A program made the position numbers and the translations under genes. Below are positions 43,329 through 53,247 of a DNA stretch of 64,000 nucleotides, in pieces; the stretch's first letter is position 1, and each line of letters begins with the position of its first letter. The notes beneath the pieces were generated by a model that saw nothing but the letters and a program-made list of their open reading frames with translations, ran no database searches and was not told the origin of the DNA. The stretch spans positions 124,001-188,000 of the forward strand of contig JAHBTJ010000003.1 of the NCBI GenBank assembly GCA_019638595.1, in the 5' to 3' direction. The stretch comes from Chitinophagaceae bacterium (lineage in GTDB: Bacteria; Bacteroidota; Bacteroidia; Chitinophagales; Chitinophagaceae).

Positions 43329-43532
43329 TTAGATTTCACGTTTAAAAGTGTAAAAAAAACTTTTAGTATCCCCATATCCTTCATTTTTATCTTCAACCGT
43401 TACAAGTTCCCAACCCTTATTTCCCATCTCATTTAATACTTTATCAATTTCGTCCAGATTAAAATTTACACCTATCTTAAACATACTTTTTTTTCTTTCA
43501 ATTACAACTGTTTTATATTCAAATCGTTTCAT
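43329..43532 (-). CDS. DUF4177-like small protein
   Basis: A 67-aa protein from the Met at 43532 (MKRFEYKTVVIERKK); upstream ATG at 43571 adds 13 residues that do not fit. FEYKTVVIE, LDEIDKVLNEMGNKGWELVTVED and FFYTFKR match the DUF4177 pattern. Function unknown. The stretch 43094-43328 holds no gene, only a GCCC/GGGC hairpin-like sequence near 43244-43270. Confidence 0.7.
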   Translation of the reverse strand: MKRFEYKTVVIERKKSMFKIGVNFNLDEIDKVLNEMGNKGWELVTVEDKNEGYGDTKSFFYTFKREI

Positions 43533-43653
43533 GAAATTTTGATTTATACAGTAAATGTATAAATTATTCACAAAACATTTTTCTCTTTGAATTTCTTTAG
43601 AATTTACCCAATCTATCTACCTGCAAGGCAATTTTAATCCCATAAGATGGCTT

Positions 43654-43702
43654 CTTCATAAGATACGGTTAAGCAACGGCTGCCATCGTTGCTCTTATGA
43701 AG
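43654..43702 (-). terminator. Hairpin after the response regulator gene
   Basis: CTTCATAAGA (43654-43663) pairs with TCTTATGAAG (43693-43702), with an inner stem AAGCAACG/CGTTGCT. Starts two bases past the regulator stop. No long T-run, so strength is uncertain. Confidence 0.55.
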
Positions 43703-43703
43703 C

Positions 43704-44327
43704 TTAAATGATCCCCGATTTGCTTGCCAGCTTTATTAAAGACGCGGAATTGTTCGTTTCAAATTTTGCCAGCAGGTTTTTCCGGTGGGTATCTACCGTA
43801 TTCAGGCTGATGAACAGCTTTTCCGCGATCTGGGGATTGGTAAGACCGTCTGCAATTAAATGCAATATTTCCTTTTCGCGCCGTGTAAGAACAGGCTGAT
43901 CTTTCAGCGCCTTCTTTTCCTGCGTGTTCATATTGATATCCACACTCAGGTACATCTGTCCGTCAATAACGGAGGATATTGCCTTTTCAATTTCCTCTTT
44001 AGAAGCGCTTTTCACCAGGAACCCGTCTGCACCGCTCTGTATCATTTGCGAAATATAACTGCGTTCGTTAAATGTGCTCATGCCTATGACTTTGATGGCA
44101 GGATATTCCTTTTTAAGCTTAGCGGTGAGTTCGATGCCGCTTATCTCAGGTAAGTTGATATCGGTAATCACTAAGTCAGGCTGTTTTTCCTCCACCATTT
44201 CCAAAGCCATGAAAGCATTGCTGGCTGCGGCACATAATTCCACATAAGCAATCTGCTGCAGCATTGCCCGCATGCCTTCAATCACCATCGGGTGATCGTC
44301 TACTACAATCACTTTTAATTTATCCAT
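43704..44327 (-). CDS. NarL/LuxR-type response regulator
   Basis: A 207-aa regulator: receiver domain (VVDDHPMVIEGM, phospho-accepting Asp in LVITDINLPEISG, Lys in LVKSASKEE) and C-terminal LuxR helix-turn-helix (LTRREKEILHLIADGLTNPQIAEKL, SLNTVDTHRKNLLAKF). Pairs with the histidine kinase overlapping it by eight bases. It probably controls the divergent lipoprotein/secreted-protein run at 46430-51123 or its own operon (inference from position). Confidence 0.93.
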   Translation of the reverse strand: MDKLKVIVVDDHPMVIEGMRAMLQQIAYVELCAAASNAFMALEMVEEKQPDLVITDINLPEISGIELTAKLKKEYPAIKVIGMSTFNERSYISQMIQSGADGFLVKSASKEEIEKAISSVIDGQMYLSVDINMNTQEKKALKDQPVLTRREKEILHLIADGLTNPQIAEKLFISLNTVDTHRKNLLAKFETNNSASLIKLASKSGII

Positions 44328-46281
44328 AAGGCTTTATTTCACATTCTATGTATATGGAGGCTCCGTTGCCCGGTTCGGACTGAATGTCTATTTTCCCGTT
44401 CAGGTATTTCACGCGGGATCTTATATTCCGCAAGCCCGCAGTGCTTTCGCCCGCTACGTTTGGATCAAATCCTTTCCCGTTATCTTCTACGGTTATGTTG
44501 AGGCGTTCTTCATCGTGCCGCATGATCTGGACGAGTATGACAGTCGCTCCGCTATGCTTCACAGCGTTGTTGAGCAGCTCCTGAACGATCCTGTAGATCA
44601 CCACTTCTGTAGAACTATCCAAACGTTTTTCCATACCGATAAATTCGCACCGGATGGTAAAATCCTGCTGCTGCGACAAGCCGTTGCTATAGTCCTGCAA
44701 TGCCTGCGGCAATCCGAATTTCAGCAAAGTTTCCGGCATCATATTATGCGCTACGCGACGCATTTCTGCAATGGATTCCTCCAGGTTATTTAATACCCGG
44801 TTGAATGCCGTTCCGTTTTCTTCGGTTAAAATAAGATTCCCTTTCATAGCTCCTAATTGTAATTTTACACCACTCAATAATCCTCCCAAACCATCGTGAA
44901 GATCTTTGGCGATGCGGGATCGCTCTTCTTCCTGTCCTTTTAAAAGAGATTGTGTGGCGAGTAGTTGTTTCTCGGTTTCCAGCTCTGTAATACGCTGCTG
45001 TTGCAGCTTTTGCCGCTGTGTATAGTTTCTGTATAAAAGAAATATCATGCATCCCAGCCCCAGGGCACTTGCTACAAGTATATAATTGAATATGTTCTTT
45101 TGTCTTATAGAAGCCTGTTGCAGTTTAATTTGGGTTTCTTTTTGCGCTGTCTGATATTGAATGTTCAGAAAGTTGGCGCTGATTTTTGATTTCTCATTAG
45201 AAATACTATCTGCTAATTTCGATTGCAATGTCAGGTATTCTGCTGCTGATCTGTAATTCCCCAGTTTGCCTTCGATTTCCGCCATTCCGCTTGCTGCATA
45301 CATTACGTACTCCTGAGAACCAGTTGCGGCGGCAATGGCATAAGTACTATCCATGTAGGCCGCGGCTTTTTTTAAGTTGTTGTTTAAATAATAAATGTAT
45401 CCTGAAAGATAATAGGTGGCCAACTTGTCAAAAGATGATAAACGGTTTACATTCGCAATCTCAATAGCCTGCAAAGCACTTTGAATAGCATCATTATATT
45501 TGCCATCTTCCATTAGTTGATGAGCTTTGTTACTCCTGGAGAGCCACCAGAGCTTGGGGCTTTTCAGCCGGGGCACCAGTTGTTCAAAGTTGTTGAAATA
45601 TTGTGCAGCCGTAGCTTTGTCTCCTGCATTAAGATACACAGCCCCTAAATTATTATAGGCTTTGGCAAGAATTAAAGTATCAACAGGTGTTTTGCCGGCA
45701 AAATCCAGGGACTCTTTATACATATTAATTGAATGTTCAAACTGCCGGAGATAATCATAAGCTTTACCAACACCGCCATAGCAAACAGCGGTCAGGTATT
45801 TGAAGTCTGTATTCTTTGATAGTTCAAGCGCCTTTAAAAAGCTGGATAGGGTTTCTTCCTTAAATGATCCCTGTGGTAACAGTATCATGCCCCTGGTAAA
45901 ATAGTACACAGACATCACCTCACTGTTTTTTGAAGTGTCTGTTTGATTTAATGTTTCCCTTGCCTGGTTAGCGATATAGATCGCGGTATCATATTTTCCG
46001 ATTTTAGTTATTGCCAATGCTCTATTCAGCAATGCAAATGCAGTTTGCACCTTGCTATTACAATGCCGGCTTACCTGCAATGCTTTCTCAAGCATAGTAT
46101 CCGCATAAAGAACCCCATAATCTTCTCCCATAAAAATCAACCGGTTATATGCTAAAGCGCCTGCGCTGTCCTGTTTGTTCTGCTGAATGATTGCTTTCAA
46201 TTCATCTGCATACTCCCCCTGTGCAAAACCGGCAGCAATATGCAAAAAACAAAAAACAAAAATCAGTAGCCTCTTTTTCAT
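44320..46281 (-). CDS. TPR-containing sensor histidine kinase (HisKA_3)
   Basis: A 653-aa sensor from Met at 46281 (MKKRLLIFVFCFLHIAAGFAQG, a signal peptide). Periplasmic TPR repeats to about residue 370 (YNNLGAVYLNAGDKATAAQYF, AYMDSTYAIAAATG), one membrane helix (IFNYILVASALGLGCMIFLLY), then RIAKDLHDGLGGLLSGVKL (His phosphoacceptor) and HATPase with EDNGKGFDPN and GLRNIRSRV. Typical Bacteroidota design sensing an extracellular or periplasmic protein partner. An upstream ATG at 46296 is unlikely. Confidence 0.93.
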   Translation of the reverse strand: MKKRLLIFVFCFLHIAAGFAQGEYADELKAIIQQNKQDSAGALAYNRLIFMGEDYGVLYADTMLEKALQVSRHCNSKVQTAFALLNRALAITKIGKYDTAIYIANQARETLNQTDTSKNSEVMSVYYFTRGMILLPQGSFKEETLSSFLKALELSKNTDFKYLTAVCYGGVGKAYDYLRQFEHSINMYKESLDFAGKTPVDTLILAKAYNNLGAVYLNAGDKATAAQYFNNFEQLVPRLKSPKLWWLSRSNKAHQLMEDGKYNDAIQSALQAIEIANVNRLSSFDKLATYYLSGYIYYLNNNLKKAAAYMDSTYAIAAATGSQEYVMYAASGMAEIEGKLGNYRSAAEYLTLQSKLADSISNEKSKISANFLNIQYQTAQKETQIKLQQASIRQKNIFNYILVASALGLGCMIFLLYRNYTQRQKLQQQRITELETEKQLLATQSLLKGQEEERSRIAKDLHDGLGGLLSGVKLQLGAMKGNLILTEENGTAFNRVLNNLEESIAEMRRVAHNMMPETLLKFGLPQALQDYSNGLSQQQDFTIRCEFIGMEKRLDSSTEVVIYRIVQELLNNAVKHSGATVILVQIMRHDEERLNITVEDNGKGFDPNVAGESTAGLRNIRSRVKYLNGKIDIQSEPGNGASIYIECEIKPYG

Positions 46282-46314
46282 CTTACAAAATACCATTGAT
46301 TTAAAATTTTAATC

Positions 46315-46334
46315 AATCCCCTGAACAGGGGATT
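46315..46334. promoter_or_regulatory. Palindrome between the histidine kinase and the lipoprotein run
   Basis: AATCCCCTG, AA, CAGGGGATT: a 9-bp perfect inverted repeat in the 148-bp divergent intergenic region. Operator or hairpin; a site for the adjacent response regulator is possible. Confidence 0.4.
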
Positions 46335-46429
46335 TTGCCTGCATTGAAATTAGCGTTTTAACGGGATTGTGGTAAGCGATAATGCTTTGCAATTTTACAT
46401 CATCAAAAAAACTTAAAAAATTTATACTC

Positions 46430-47164
46430 ATGAAAAAGTGTTTTCTTCTTCCTGCGATTATATTTTTAATATCGCTGGTATCCTGCGCCAAAACCGGGGT
46501 GGACCCCAAAGAGGAAGATAATGACCAAGGCAGCAAGCCACCGTTTGAAATATGGATGGGACTGAAAACCGGATCTACCGGAAACTGGGCTAACATAGAA
46601 TGGAAAGTGGTGCTGCCCGACGGAAGCTATTTCAACCAACTGCCGCCGGAAGGATTCCTGGAATTTTCTAAAAACCAAACCGGTGGCACCTGGGGCGCTT
46701 TTGTCATGAACGGCAATACCGGAAGCTTTCAAAACCAGTACGAAACCATCCAGGTAAAAAAAATAAGCGATACGGAGCTGGAAAAAGTTGGATATACGAA
46801 CAAATTATATAAGCTGGCTTCGGTGAATGGCTCAAAGCTCTCAGGCAAATACAATACTATACCCAACTGGTCTGTCATACCCAATTATCCCTATGGCCCC
46901 AACGATGCGCAACCCATGATCTCATTTAACGCAAACGGCACATTCAACGACCAGGGCATATTTGTTACCGATTTTCTCAGACCTCATAAGGATCCGCAAA
47001 GAGCGCCCGGGAACGGTACTTACGAAATAAAAAATTTCACGCTGATACTGAATTACTCCGATGGGAGAAAGATCACCAAAGCATTCAGCGGAGCGCTTAA
47101 TAATCAGGTAACCGCTACAAGCGAACTCGTTTTTATTGGGGGAAATCCTCTTTATAATAAATAA
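46430..47164 (+). CDS. Lipoprotein of unknown function
   Basis: A 244-aa lipoprotein from Met at 46430: signal peptide MKKCFLLPAIIFLISLVSC with lipobox LVSC at residues 16-19. Mature part is aromatic and beta-rich (FEIWMGLKTGSTGNWANIEW, ENFTLILNYSDGRKITKAFSG-like end), resembling small beta-barrel or lipocalin-like secreted proteins. First of three closely spaced plus-strand genes (14-bp gap), divergent from the two-component system. Confidence 0.8.
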   Translation: MKKCFLLPAIIFLISLVSCAKTGVDPKEEDNDQGSKPPFEIWMGLKTGSTGNWANIEWKVVLPDGSYFNQLPPEGFLEFSKNQTGGTWGAFVMNGNTGSFQNQYETIQVKKISDTELEKVGYTNKLYKLASVNGSKLSGKYNTIPNWSVIPNYPYGPNDAQPMISFNANGTFNDQGIFVTDFLRPHKDPQRAPGNGTYEIKNFTLILNYSDGRKITKAFSGALNNQVTATSELVFIGGNPLYNK

Positions 47165-47178
47165 AATAAACCGCTCCA

Positions 47179-49251
47179 ATGAAACAGCTACTATTCATAA
47201 TTGTTATACTTTTTATTTCCTTGTCATTGCCGGCGCAGGTCAAACCCAAAGAAAAAGCTCCTACTCAAAGAGAGCTTGAGGAGATGATGAAAGAAGCGCA
47301 GCAGATGATAGGCGAACTCAGCGATGAAGACAAAAAAGCGATGGATAGTCTCGGCATTAAAATCCCGGATTTTAAAAAAGTGCCCAAAGTTTCCGATAAA
47401 CAACTGGCGGATGCCGCTGATAAGGAAGGGCGCATTGTTCCAAAGCGTAATACGGCAAAAATTGCACAAATACCTAAAGCCATTGGCGCAGGGCAAATGC
47501 CGGATTACATTGCTGCTACAAACCAAAAATTATTGCCCTTATTGAATGCTGCTTTGAAAGGAAAGTCCGGTGAAATTTTTAATGAATTTAAGAAAAAGAA
47601 CCCATCGCCGGATTACCTTGGCAATGCTGCGATGGGCTTGTGGATGATGGGATATACCGAATTGGCGTATTGCATAATGGCAAAAGCCTGCGAGCAGGAT
47701 GCCTCAAATGCCAATAACCTCAACAACTATGCGGCTATGCTTACCATGATGGGAGCGGCGCATTTGGCCATTCCGGTTTTAGATAATCTTAATCTGAAAT
47801 TTTCTAACAACAATACCATACTCAATAACCTGGGGCAGGCCTGGTTTCTGTTGGGCGAAACACCAAAGGCAGAAAAATACATCAACGAAACCATTGCATT
47901 ATATGCCAATCATTCGCAGGCCAATTTTACCAAATGCCTGATTGAGGAAAGTAAAGGAAATATCCCCGCTGCCATTGTAGCCATCAAAAGGTCTATACAA
48001 GGAGGCCACACGCCTGAGAAAGAGACCAAACTTCAACAATTAGGTGAGAAACCTAACCCTAAAGACGATCGTTTCCCCCAGAATATGAAAAACGACCCTA
48101 TGAATCTTGGGGGCTTCAACCCGCCACGCTTTCCCATATCGGTGATGGAATGTGTAACGCTGGGTTTGGAGTGGGCTGAGTTCCGGGGCTTGCTTAATCA
48201 GAAAATTACTCAATTGGAAGCAGCCAAAGAGCAGGCCTCCAAAGCCGCTGAAAAATTTATGGCCCGCCGGCAGCAGGAAAATATTGCATTAATACAGGCA
48301 TCTCAACAGGCGGGTCAGTTGCTGGGAAACCTTACCTCGGCTCCCCTCTATGCCAAGCGGGCAGAAAGGCAACTGAACGAGGTTGTCATTACCTACGGCA
48401 GAAAAATCAATGACCACATGACAAAGGTGAAAGCCTTTATGGGCACAGGAAATGAACTCAGGCTCCGTTATGAAGAGAAAATGGCTAAGCTGAGAAAGGA
48501 AGACCTGGACCAAACCGGTGAAGGAAAACCTAATGCAAATTTTTGCCCGAAATACCGCGAAGCCAGCGATGCCTATTTGAAAGCATACAATAGCCAATTG
48601 GAAGTATTTTTTAAAGAATACCTGCAAATAGAAAAAGACTTCCTCAACCAGTCTACTCATTGGCGCATGTACACCGACTTTCCTGAAACCTATGAAGTGG
48701 CAAAATTGGGCGCACAGATTCAATGGCTGAAATACCTGGGTGCTACTGTGCCTTACGGATTTATTTCCATCACCAAATATGCATGCGATCCGCCCCCACC
48801 CAATAAGAGTCAAAAACTGCAAAAATTTGATGATGTAGCATGTAAGTATAAAAGTGAAATCAGGCTGCCCTGCAGCAAAATTACTTCTAACTGTAGCATA
48901 TTAAAAGGAGAGTTTGATTGTGAATTCCTGAAAATTTCTATCACTACGGATGCTGAGAAGGGGAAAACCTTTAGGGAACAACTTGTAGGCTGCACCTTTG
49001 AAGTGGGCGTTTCAAAAGGCATAAAAGACTTGCGTGTGGGACCCGTAAAAGTAGAAGCATCTGTAGGCGTAACCGCAGGCGTTGAAATAGACGGCACAGG
49101 TATAAAAGATTTTATTATTGGTGGTGGCATCGAAGCAGGTGTGGAGCTTGACGGAACTGCCGGAAGTACATCTGCCGGAGTAGGAGCAAAAGTAAGTTTG
49201 GTAAGCGGCCACGCCACAGCAGGCTTAACCGGAATATTTGAAAAATTATAA
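47179..49251 (+). CDS. Large secreted protein with TPR-like repeats and glycine-rich beta C-terminus
   Basis: A 690-aa protein with a signal peptide (MKQLLFIIVILFISLSLPAQ). Residues 20-60 are charged helix (RELEEMMKEAQQMIGELSDE), about 150-270 contain TPR-like repeats (YLGNAAMGLWMMGYTELAYC, ILNNLGQAWFLLGETPKAEKY), the middle is coiled coil, and the end is a regular beta stretch rich in Val and Gly (VKVEASVGVTAGVEIDGTG; VSLVSGHATAGLTG). No enzyme motif seen. Next gene begins nine bases on. Confidence 0.78.
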   Translation: MKQLLFIIVILFISLSLPAQVKPKEKAPTQRELEEMMKEAQQMIGELSDEDKKAMDSLGIKIPDFKKVPKVSDKQLADAADKEGRIVPKRNTAKIAQIPKAIGAGQMPDYIAATNQKLLPLLNAALKGKSGEIFNEFKKKNPSPDYLGNAAMGLWMMGYTELAYCIMAKACEQDASNANNLNNYAAMLTMMGAAHLAIPVLDNLNLKFSNNNTILNNLGQAWFLLGETPKAEKYINETIALYANHSQANFTKCLIEESKGNIPAAIVAIKRSIQGGHTPEKETKLQQLGEKPNPKDDRFPQNMKNDPMNLGGFNPPRFPISVMECVTLGLEWAEFRGLLNQKITQLEAAKEQASKAAEKFMARRQQENIALIQASQQAGQLLGNLTSAPLYAKRAERQLNEVVITYGRKINDHMTKVKAFMGTGNELRLRYEEKMAKLRKEDLDQTGEGKPNANFCPKYREASDAYLKAYNSQLEVFFKEYLQIEKDFLNQSTHWRMYTDFPETYEVAKLGAQIQWLKYLGATVPYGFISITKYACDPPPPNKSQKLQKFDDVACKYKSEIRLPCSKITSNCSILKGEFDCEFLKISITTDAEKGKTFREQLVGCTFEVGVSKGIKDLRVGPVKVEASVGVTAGVEIDGTGIKDFIIGGGIEAGVELDGTAGSTSAGVGAKVSLVSGHATAGLTGIFEKL

Positions 49252-49260
49252 AATAATACC

Positions 49261-51123
49261 ATGAAATTTATCACCTTTTTGATGCTTTTAACTGTTATAA
49301 GCAGCCATGCACAACGCAGCAGAGACGCTCAGTTAGAGGATAGTATTTTCTCCTGGAAAAGCATCCCTACACTGAAGCCTGCCGGTTACCCGAGGCCTTT
49401 TACTCCGGCACAGTTGAAACTTCCTGCACTTTTTATGCAGTGGTTGAAGAAAAGCTATATCCCTGTCGGAGCATTAGATTTTTCGTACGCAATAGCCGAG
49501 CCCAACAAAGAAGATGAAGTACAACCTTATGGTACCGGTATTAATGCGGCGGTATGGCGTGCCATGTGGGACAAAGCAGGCACTCAAGTAATAAGGCAGC
49601 CACATTCGGAAACTCCCGTGTGGATGCTAACTAATAATATCATAGATGCAGAACCTATACTGATGCTTACCACGCCGGGCAGGGCAGTGTTTACAAGGCG
49701 TTCGCCCGATATTGAAAAAGCATTTGCAGGCAGCAGCGAGCGCAGAAATAAATTGGTGAGAGCACTGCAATTAGAAAAACACGCGCAAATAGGTAAATAC
49801 ATCATTCAGTATTATGGTTGCGATGGTGATGGGTGCCAGCCAATGGTAGCCGTTTACCTGGCGCCAAATAATAAACTACCCATCCGCCAACTTACCCGGG
49901 GCGAAGTGCTGGATATGTGTGAGCAGGCCATGACGGCAGAAGCGCTGCAAAAAAAAGGAAAGCGATTTGATGCTGAAACACTGCTACGCTGTAAAACAAA
50001 TATTCAAAAGCTGAGGAACAAATACAGCGGGTCATTAAACCTGCCTGCTGAGTTAAGAAATACAGGTATCTGGGAAAACGACTTTGAAACTTACAATGAT
50101 ATTTTTGATACGGAAGATGCGAAGCGCCTTAAAAGAAACACTTATGGCATCTATACTTACGAAAACGGAGTGCTGCAAAAAAGCAAACAGGATCAGCCGC
50201 TGTGGATTTGCATTGGTTGGAAACCTACCGATATTCAATACAGTCCTTATGTAAGGGAAATACACCGCAGCATGATCACTCATTTTAATTTTGATTATGT
50301 GTATGATTATTTTTTCAATCTGGAAAATGTAAAGAACAAGCCCTACACTATTTTAAATGAAGGTATCCAAAAAACACATTTGGCCTCTTATAAAAAGAAA
50401 ACAGAAAGCAAACCCACCATTAACAAAAACCTCCCCGCCAACGTATATTTTTTTGATGATTTTTCAGGAAATAATGCAGGCGAAAAACCTAAAGGCTGGT
50501 ATATACCCAGTATCGGCGGGCCTTCGGTAATTGCCACTCCTAAAGGAGAAACGGAAAATTGGGTGAAAATAGAGCAATACAAATTGATGCCTGACGATAG
50601 CAATAAACCGCTGCCCGAAAATTTTAAAATGGAGTTTGATGCAGCTACCGATAAGGATTTTACGGAAAATACCGGCGGCGCTTTTTTGCTGAGGATCCAT
50701 AATAAAATGCTAACACCCGGCGGCGATTATAAAGACGCGCCAAGGCAAATTTCTATTGACTTAGACGCGAAGTCCGGTAATGAAAAGTTCTCACAAAATC
50801 CTACGGGATATGTACGGCTTAAAGCAACCTACACAGGAATGAACAATGCCCTGCGCTATGCTGCTAAGGAGCAATACAGCAATGATTTTTCAAACAAAAA
50901 GAACAAAATGCATTTTACCGTTATCAAAGCCGGCAAAAAAGTGAGCGCTTTTATAGATGGGAAGGAAATAACCGCATTAGATAAATATGGGAAACCCATA
51001 CCCGGGTTTAATGAGCTGCCGGACGACGCCAGGTTTACTTCATTCTATTTCGAGAATATAACCAGTCATAGCAGCAGGCAGGTGGGCATTTATATCACCA
51101 ATATTAAAATAACGGAGCAATAA
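49261..51123 (+). CDS. Secreted protein with C-terminal jelly-roll-like domain
   Basis: A 620-aa exported protein (signal peptide MKFITFLMLLTVISSHAQ). The first 400 residues are unassigned; from about 400 (VYFFDDFSGNNAGEKPKGWY... then MEFDAATDKDFTE) it resembles a LamG/concanavalin-like domain of the kind in secreted Bacteroidota proteins. It ends the three-gene run that may be under the neighbouring two-component system. Confidence 0.75.
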   Translation: MKFITFLMLLTVISSHAQRSRDAQLEDSIFSWKSIPTLKPAGYPRPFTPAQLKLPALFMQWLKKSYIPVGALDFSYAIAEPNKEDEVQPYGTGINAAVWRAMWDKAGTQVIRQPHSETPVWMLTNNIIDAEPILMLTTPGRAVFTRRSPDIEKAFAGSSERRNKLVRALQLEKHAQIGKYIIQYYGCDGDGCQPMVAVYLAPNNKLPIRQLTRGEVLDMCEQAMTAEALQKKGKRFDAETLLRCKTNIQKLRNKYSGSLNLPAELRNTGIWENDFETYNDIFDTEDAKRLKRNTYGIYTYENGVLQKSKQDQPLWICIGWKPTDIQYSPYVREIHRSMITHFNFDYVYDYFFNLENVKNKPYTILNEGIQKTHLASYKKKTESKPTINKNLPANVYFFDDFSGNNAGEKPKGWYIPSIGGPSVIATPKGETENWVKIEQYKLMPDDSNKPLPENFKMEFDAATDKDFTENTGGAFLLRIHNKMLTPGGDYKDAPRQISIDLDAKSGNEKFSQNPTGYVRLKATYTGMNNALRYAAKEQYSNDFSNKKNKMHFTVIKAGKKVSAFIDGKEITALDKYGKPIPGFNELPDDARFTSFYFENITSHSSRQVGIYITNIKITEQ

Positions 51124-51244
51124 CCAATTTAAAACGCAGGTTGCCGAAAATAATACAGATAGTGAATAATGAATGAATAACTAAGCAGTGTCAGATATCT
51201 TTACCAAAAAACGGCAGGTTCTTCATTTCATCCACCTTTTTTAC

Positions 51245-51340
51245 TGTTCCTTCAAATTGTATAATAGCGCTTACTGCGCTGCCTTTGCATGTATATACAT
51301 TTGTTGGTTGTGCAAATACACCAATAAGAATTTGATGTAT
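51245..51340 (-). pseudogene. Truncated second copy of the secreted-protein N-terminus
   Basis: About 96 bases closely match 53511-53613 (the N-terminal part of the broken gene at 53248-53636), keeping the same order and strand: secretion-signal end VFAQPTNVYTC then GSAVSAIIQFEGT, followed by unrelated residues and stop. The stretch 51124-51382 contains nothing else. Confidence 0.75.
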
Positions 51341-51382
51341 ATTTTAAGCCATTTTTTCTATTGTTCTGGTCGGACAATAATG

Positions 51383-52177
51383 TTATTTAATAAATTCTAA
51401 AGAGTGGTTTAAAATACTTGTCATTAATTCCGATCTCAGCTCCTTATCTGCCGGAAGCAAACAGGTATTCAGAAATTGTTCAAGAATTAATGAGTGTTGA
51501 ACTTCTGCCAAAAACGGTTGGTAGAAAGCGTTTTGCATGGATTTCCCACAGACAAACATACAGGTCGCTGCTCCAAAAGAACCAAAATAGACAGCATATT
51601 TGTTTTTGTTGTTGTATTTGCTTACCGCTTCTGAAACTAATAATTTTTTTTGGGAAGTTGCCAGCTTATTGAGTATTGTATCCTGAGCGAGTAGCATTTC
51701 TATATAAGTAAAGGAGAAAGTATATGCTCCCCTGTCAATATCACTTGTTAGCCGATTAATGCACAGAGGGTTCATTTGTTTATACCATTCGTATAATTTC
51801 TCCCCGGCATCATTCCGTTTACACAATTCTTGTAATCCGGAAAAGTTGTCTATAAAAAATTCCGTTCCTCTCTGCACTGAATTGCCCAATAAAATTTCAT
51901 TAACTAACGGGAAGTTAAGCCAACTTTGTATCAGCCCTTCAGTAGAGATACTTTGTAAAGTACTATAAGGAATTTGACACGCATTAAGTCTCTCATCACC
52001 AGATACTAATGTCCCCCATTCCGGTGTTCCTGGTTTTATTGGGTAAATATAAGTATCCTTAGGTTCTGGTATATCGCTACATGAAACCTGTGCACTGTCG
52101 TCATGTTTTTTACAACCGGATAATTGTATAGATACAAAAGCAAGCAGAACAACATAATTTAGTTTGTAATAGAGCAT
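51383..52177 (-). CDS. Lipoprotein paralogue, copy 1 (YPIKPGT family)
   Basis: A 264-aa lipoprotein: signal with lipobox IQLSGC at residues 19-24, then the shared YIYPIKPGTPEWGTLVSGDE segment, Cys-containing LNACQIPYSTLQSISTEGLI and a helical C-terminal half (YTFSFTYIEMLLAQDTILNKL). Not a family I recognise. Second half matches the gene at 53647-54387 and the broken gene at 54384-55091. It is 35 bases downstream of its short paralogue at 52213. Confidence 0.75.
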   Translation of the reverse strand: MLYYKLNYVVLLAFVSIQLSGCKKHDDSAQVSCSDIPEPKDTYIYPIKPGTPEWGTLVSGDERLNACQIPYSTLQSISTEGLIQSWLNFPLVNEILLGNSVQRGTEFFIDNFSGLQELCKRNDAGEKLYEWYKQMNPLCINRLTSDIDRGAYTFSFTYIEMLLAQDTILNKLATSQKKLLVSEAVSKYNNKNKYAVYFGSFGAATCMFVCGKSMQNAFYQPFLAEVQHSLILEQFLNTCLLPADKELRSELMTSILNHSLEFIK

Positions 52178-52212
52178 GTTTATAACGATTTTTTCCGGGC
52201 TTGTGAGCAGCG

Positions 52213-52581
52213 TTAAATTTTAGGATTCAATGACTGGTATTTTAAAAGCAATTCTTTTCCGGCATCTGTTCTATTTAATAACTTCTTAAAACCATTAAAG
52301 CCGTCAGTTAAAGCTGAAAACCCGGCTTGTAAATTATTTGCTGCCAAAATTTCATTGAAAAGGGGATAATTTAGGCAAGTAACAACAAGAGCCTGTGTGT
52401 TTAAGTTATTTAAAACAGTATAAGGAATATTACATGCTGCTGCCATTTCATCGCCTGATTTAAAATTCTTCCATTCTGCCGTTCCGGGCTTTATCGGGTA
52501 GTCATAAGGTGTGGAATCTTGTTGTGCAAAGCCATTAGTTAAGCTAACTATAAGAAAACAGAGGAAAATTATTCTTTTCAT
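52213..52581 (-). CDS. Short secreted paralogue, N-terminal half only
   Basis: A 122-aa protein with a signal peptide (MKRIIFLCFLIVSLTNGFAQ) and the shared DYPIKPGTAEWKNFKSGDE segment, through DAGKELLLKYQSLNPKI. It stops where the full-length paralogues continue into their C-terminal half, so it is a truncated family member or a stable N-domain version. The upstream block at 52796-52977 contains a good -7 box (TAGGTTTG at 52881-52874, minus). Confidence 0.68.
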   Translation of the reverse strand: MKRIIFLCFLIVSLTNGFAQQDSTPYDYPIKPGTAEWKNFKSGDEMAAACNIPYTVLNNLNTQALVVTCLNYPLFNEILAANNLQAGFSALTDGFNGFKKLLNRTDAGKELLLKYQSLNPKI

Positions 52582-52795
52582 AATATAAGTTTTGAAGGGG
52601 AATGAGTTATTTATAATGGCAAAGTATTCGCAAGTTGGGCTATTATTCTTGTTAGGAATTGATCTTGAATTTTCATAAGCGTTCTTTAATCGTGTTAGTT
52701 ATTGTGGAGTTAGTAGCATAAGCGAAAGGCGAGTATTTATCGTTTCTAAAGCAGGGCTGAACTTCAATCGAATTATTTCTTTTCTGCGAAAAGGG

Positions 52796-52977
52796 GTGTA
52801 AAGCGACAAATAAAAAATTAGCAACGAAAAGAAATTTCATAAGTTGTTGTTTTTGACTTAATGCTATTCAACCCAAACCTAATTTCTTCTTTTCATAAAC
52901 TGACATTACTGTAGGAACTCCTTGCTATGGATTGTTTTCAATAGAGGTGAGAATTAAATTTTTAAAAACGTTGCATT
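52796..52977 (-). repeat. Duplicated upstream block, copy A
   Basis: About 182 bases matching 55267-55445 with most positions identical; the stretches around GACTTAATGCTATTCAACCC and GAGGTGAGAATTAAATTTTT are perfect or nearly so. It lies upstream of the short paralogue (start 52581) just as copy B lies upstream of the start at 55091. The remainder of 52582-53247 shows no gene. Confidence 0.85.
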
Positions 52978-53247
52978 CAGGCAAATGCGGTACAGTATGC
53001 TATGGTAAATATAGAATAAATAATTGCTTAAAAAATTACATCTATCAGACTGTTTTTTATTTATCCAAATAGTGAGGGTTTTCCGAAATGTCTGCTGTAT
53101 TGGTAGGCAACGTTGCGGCTGGCGGAACGTAAGCGTATTAGTTGAGACGATGAGTAAGCCCCGCAGTGTCCAGCCAACATACAAACAAACCGAAGACAAT
53201 GAAATTCTCTGCCAATGATGTATCGTCTAAACAGCTAATTACCAGTA

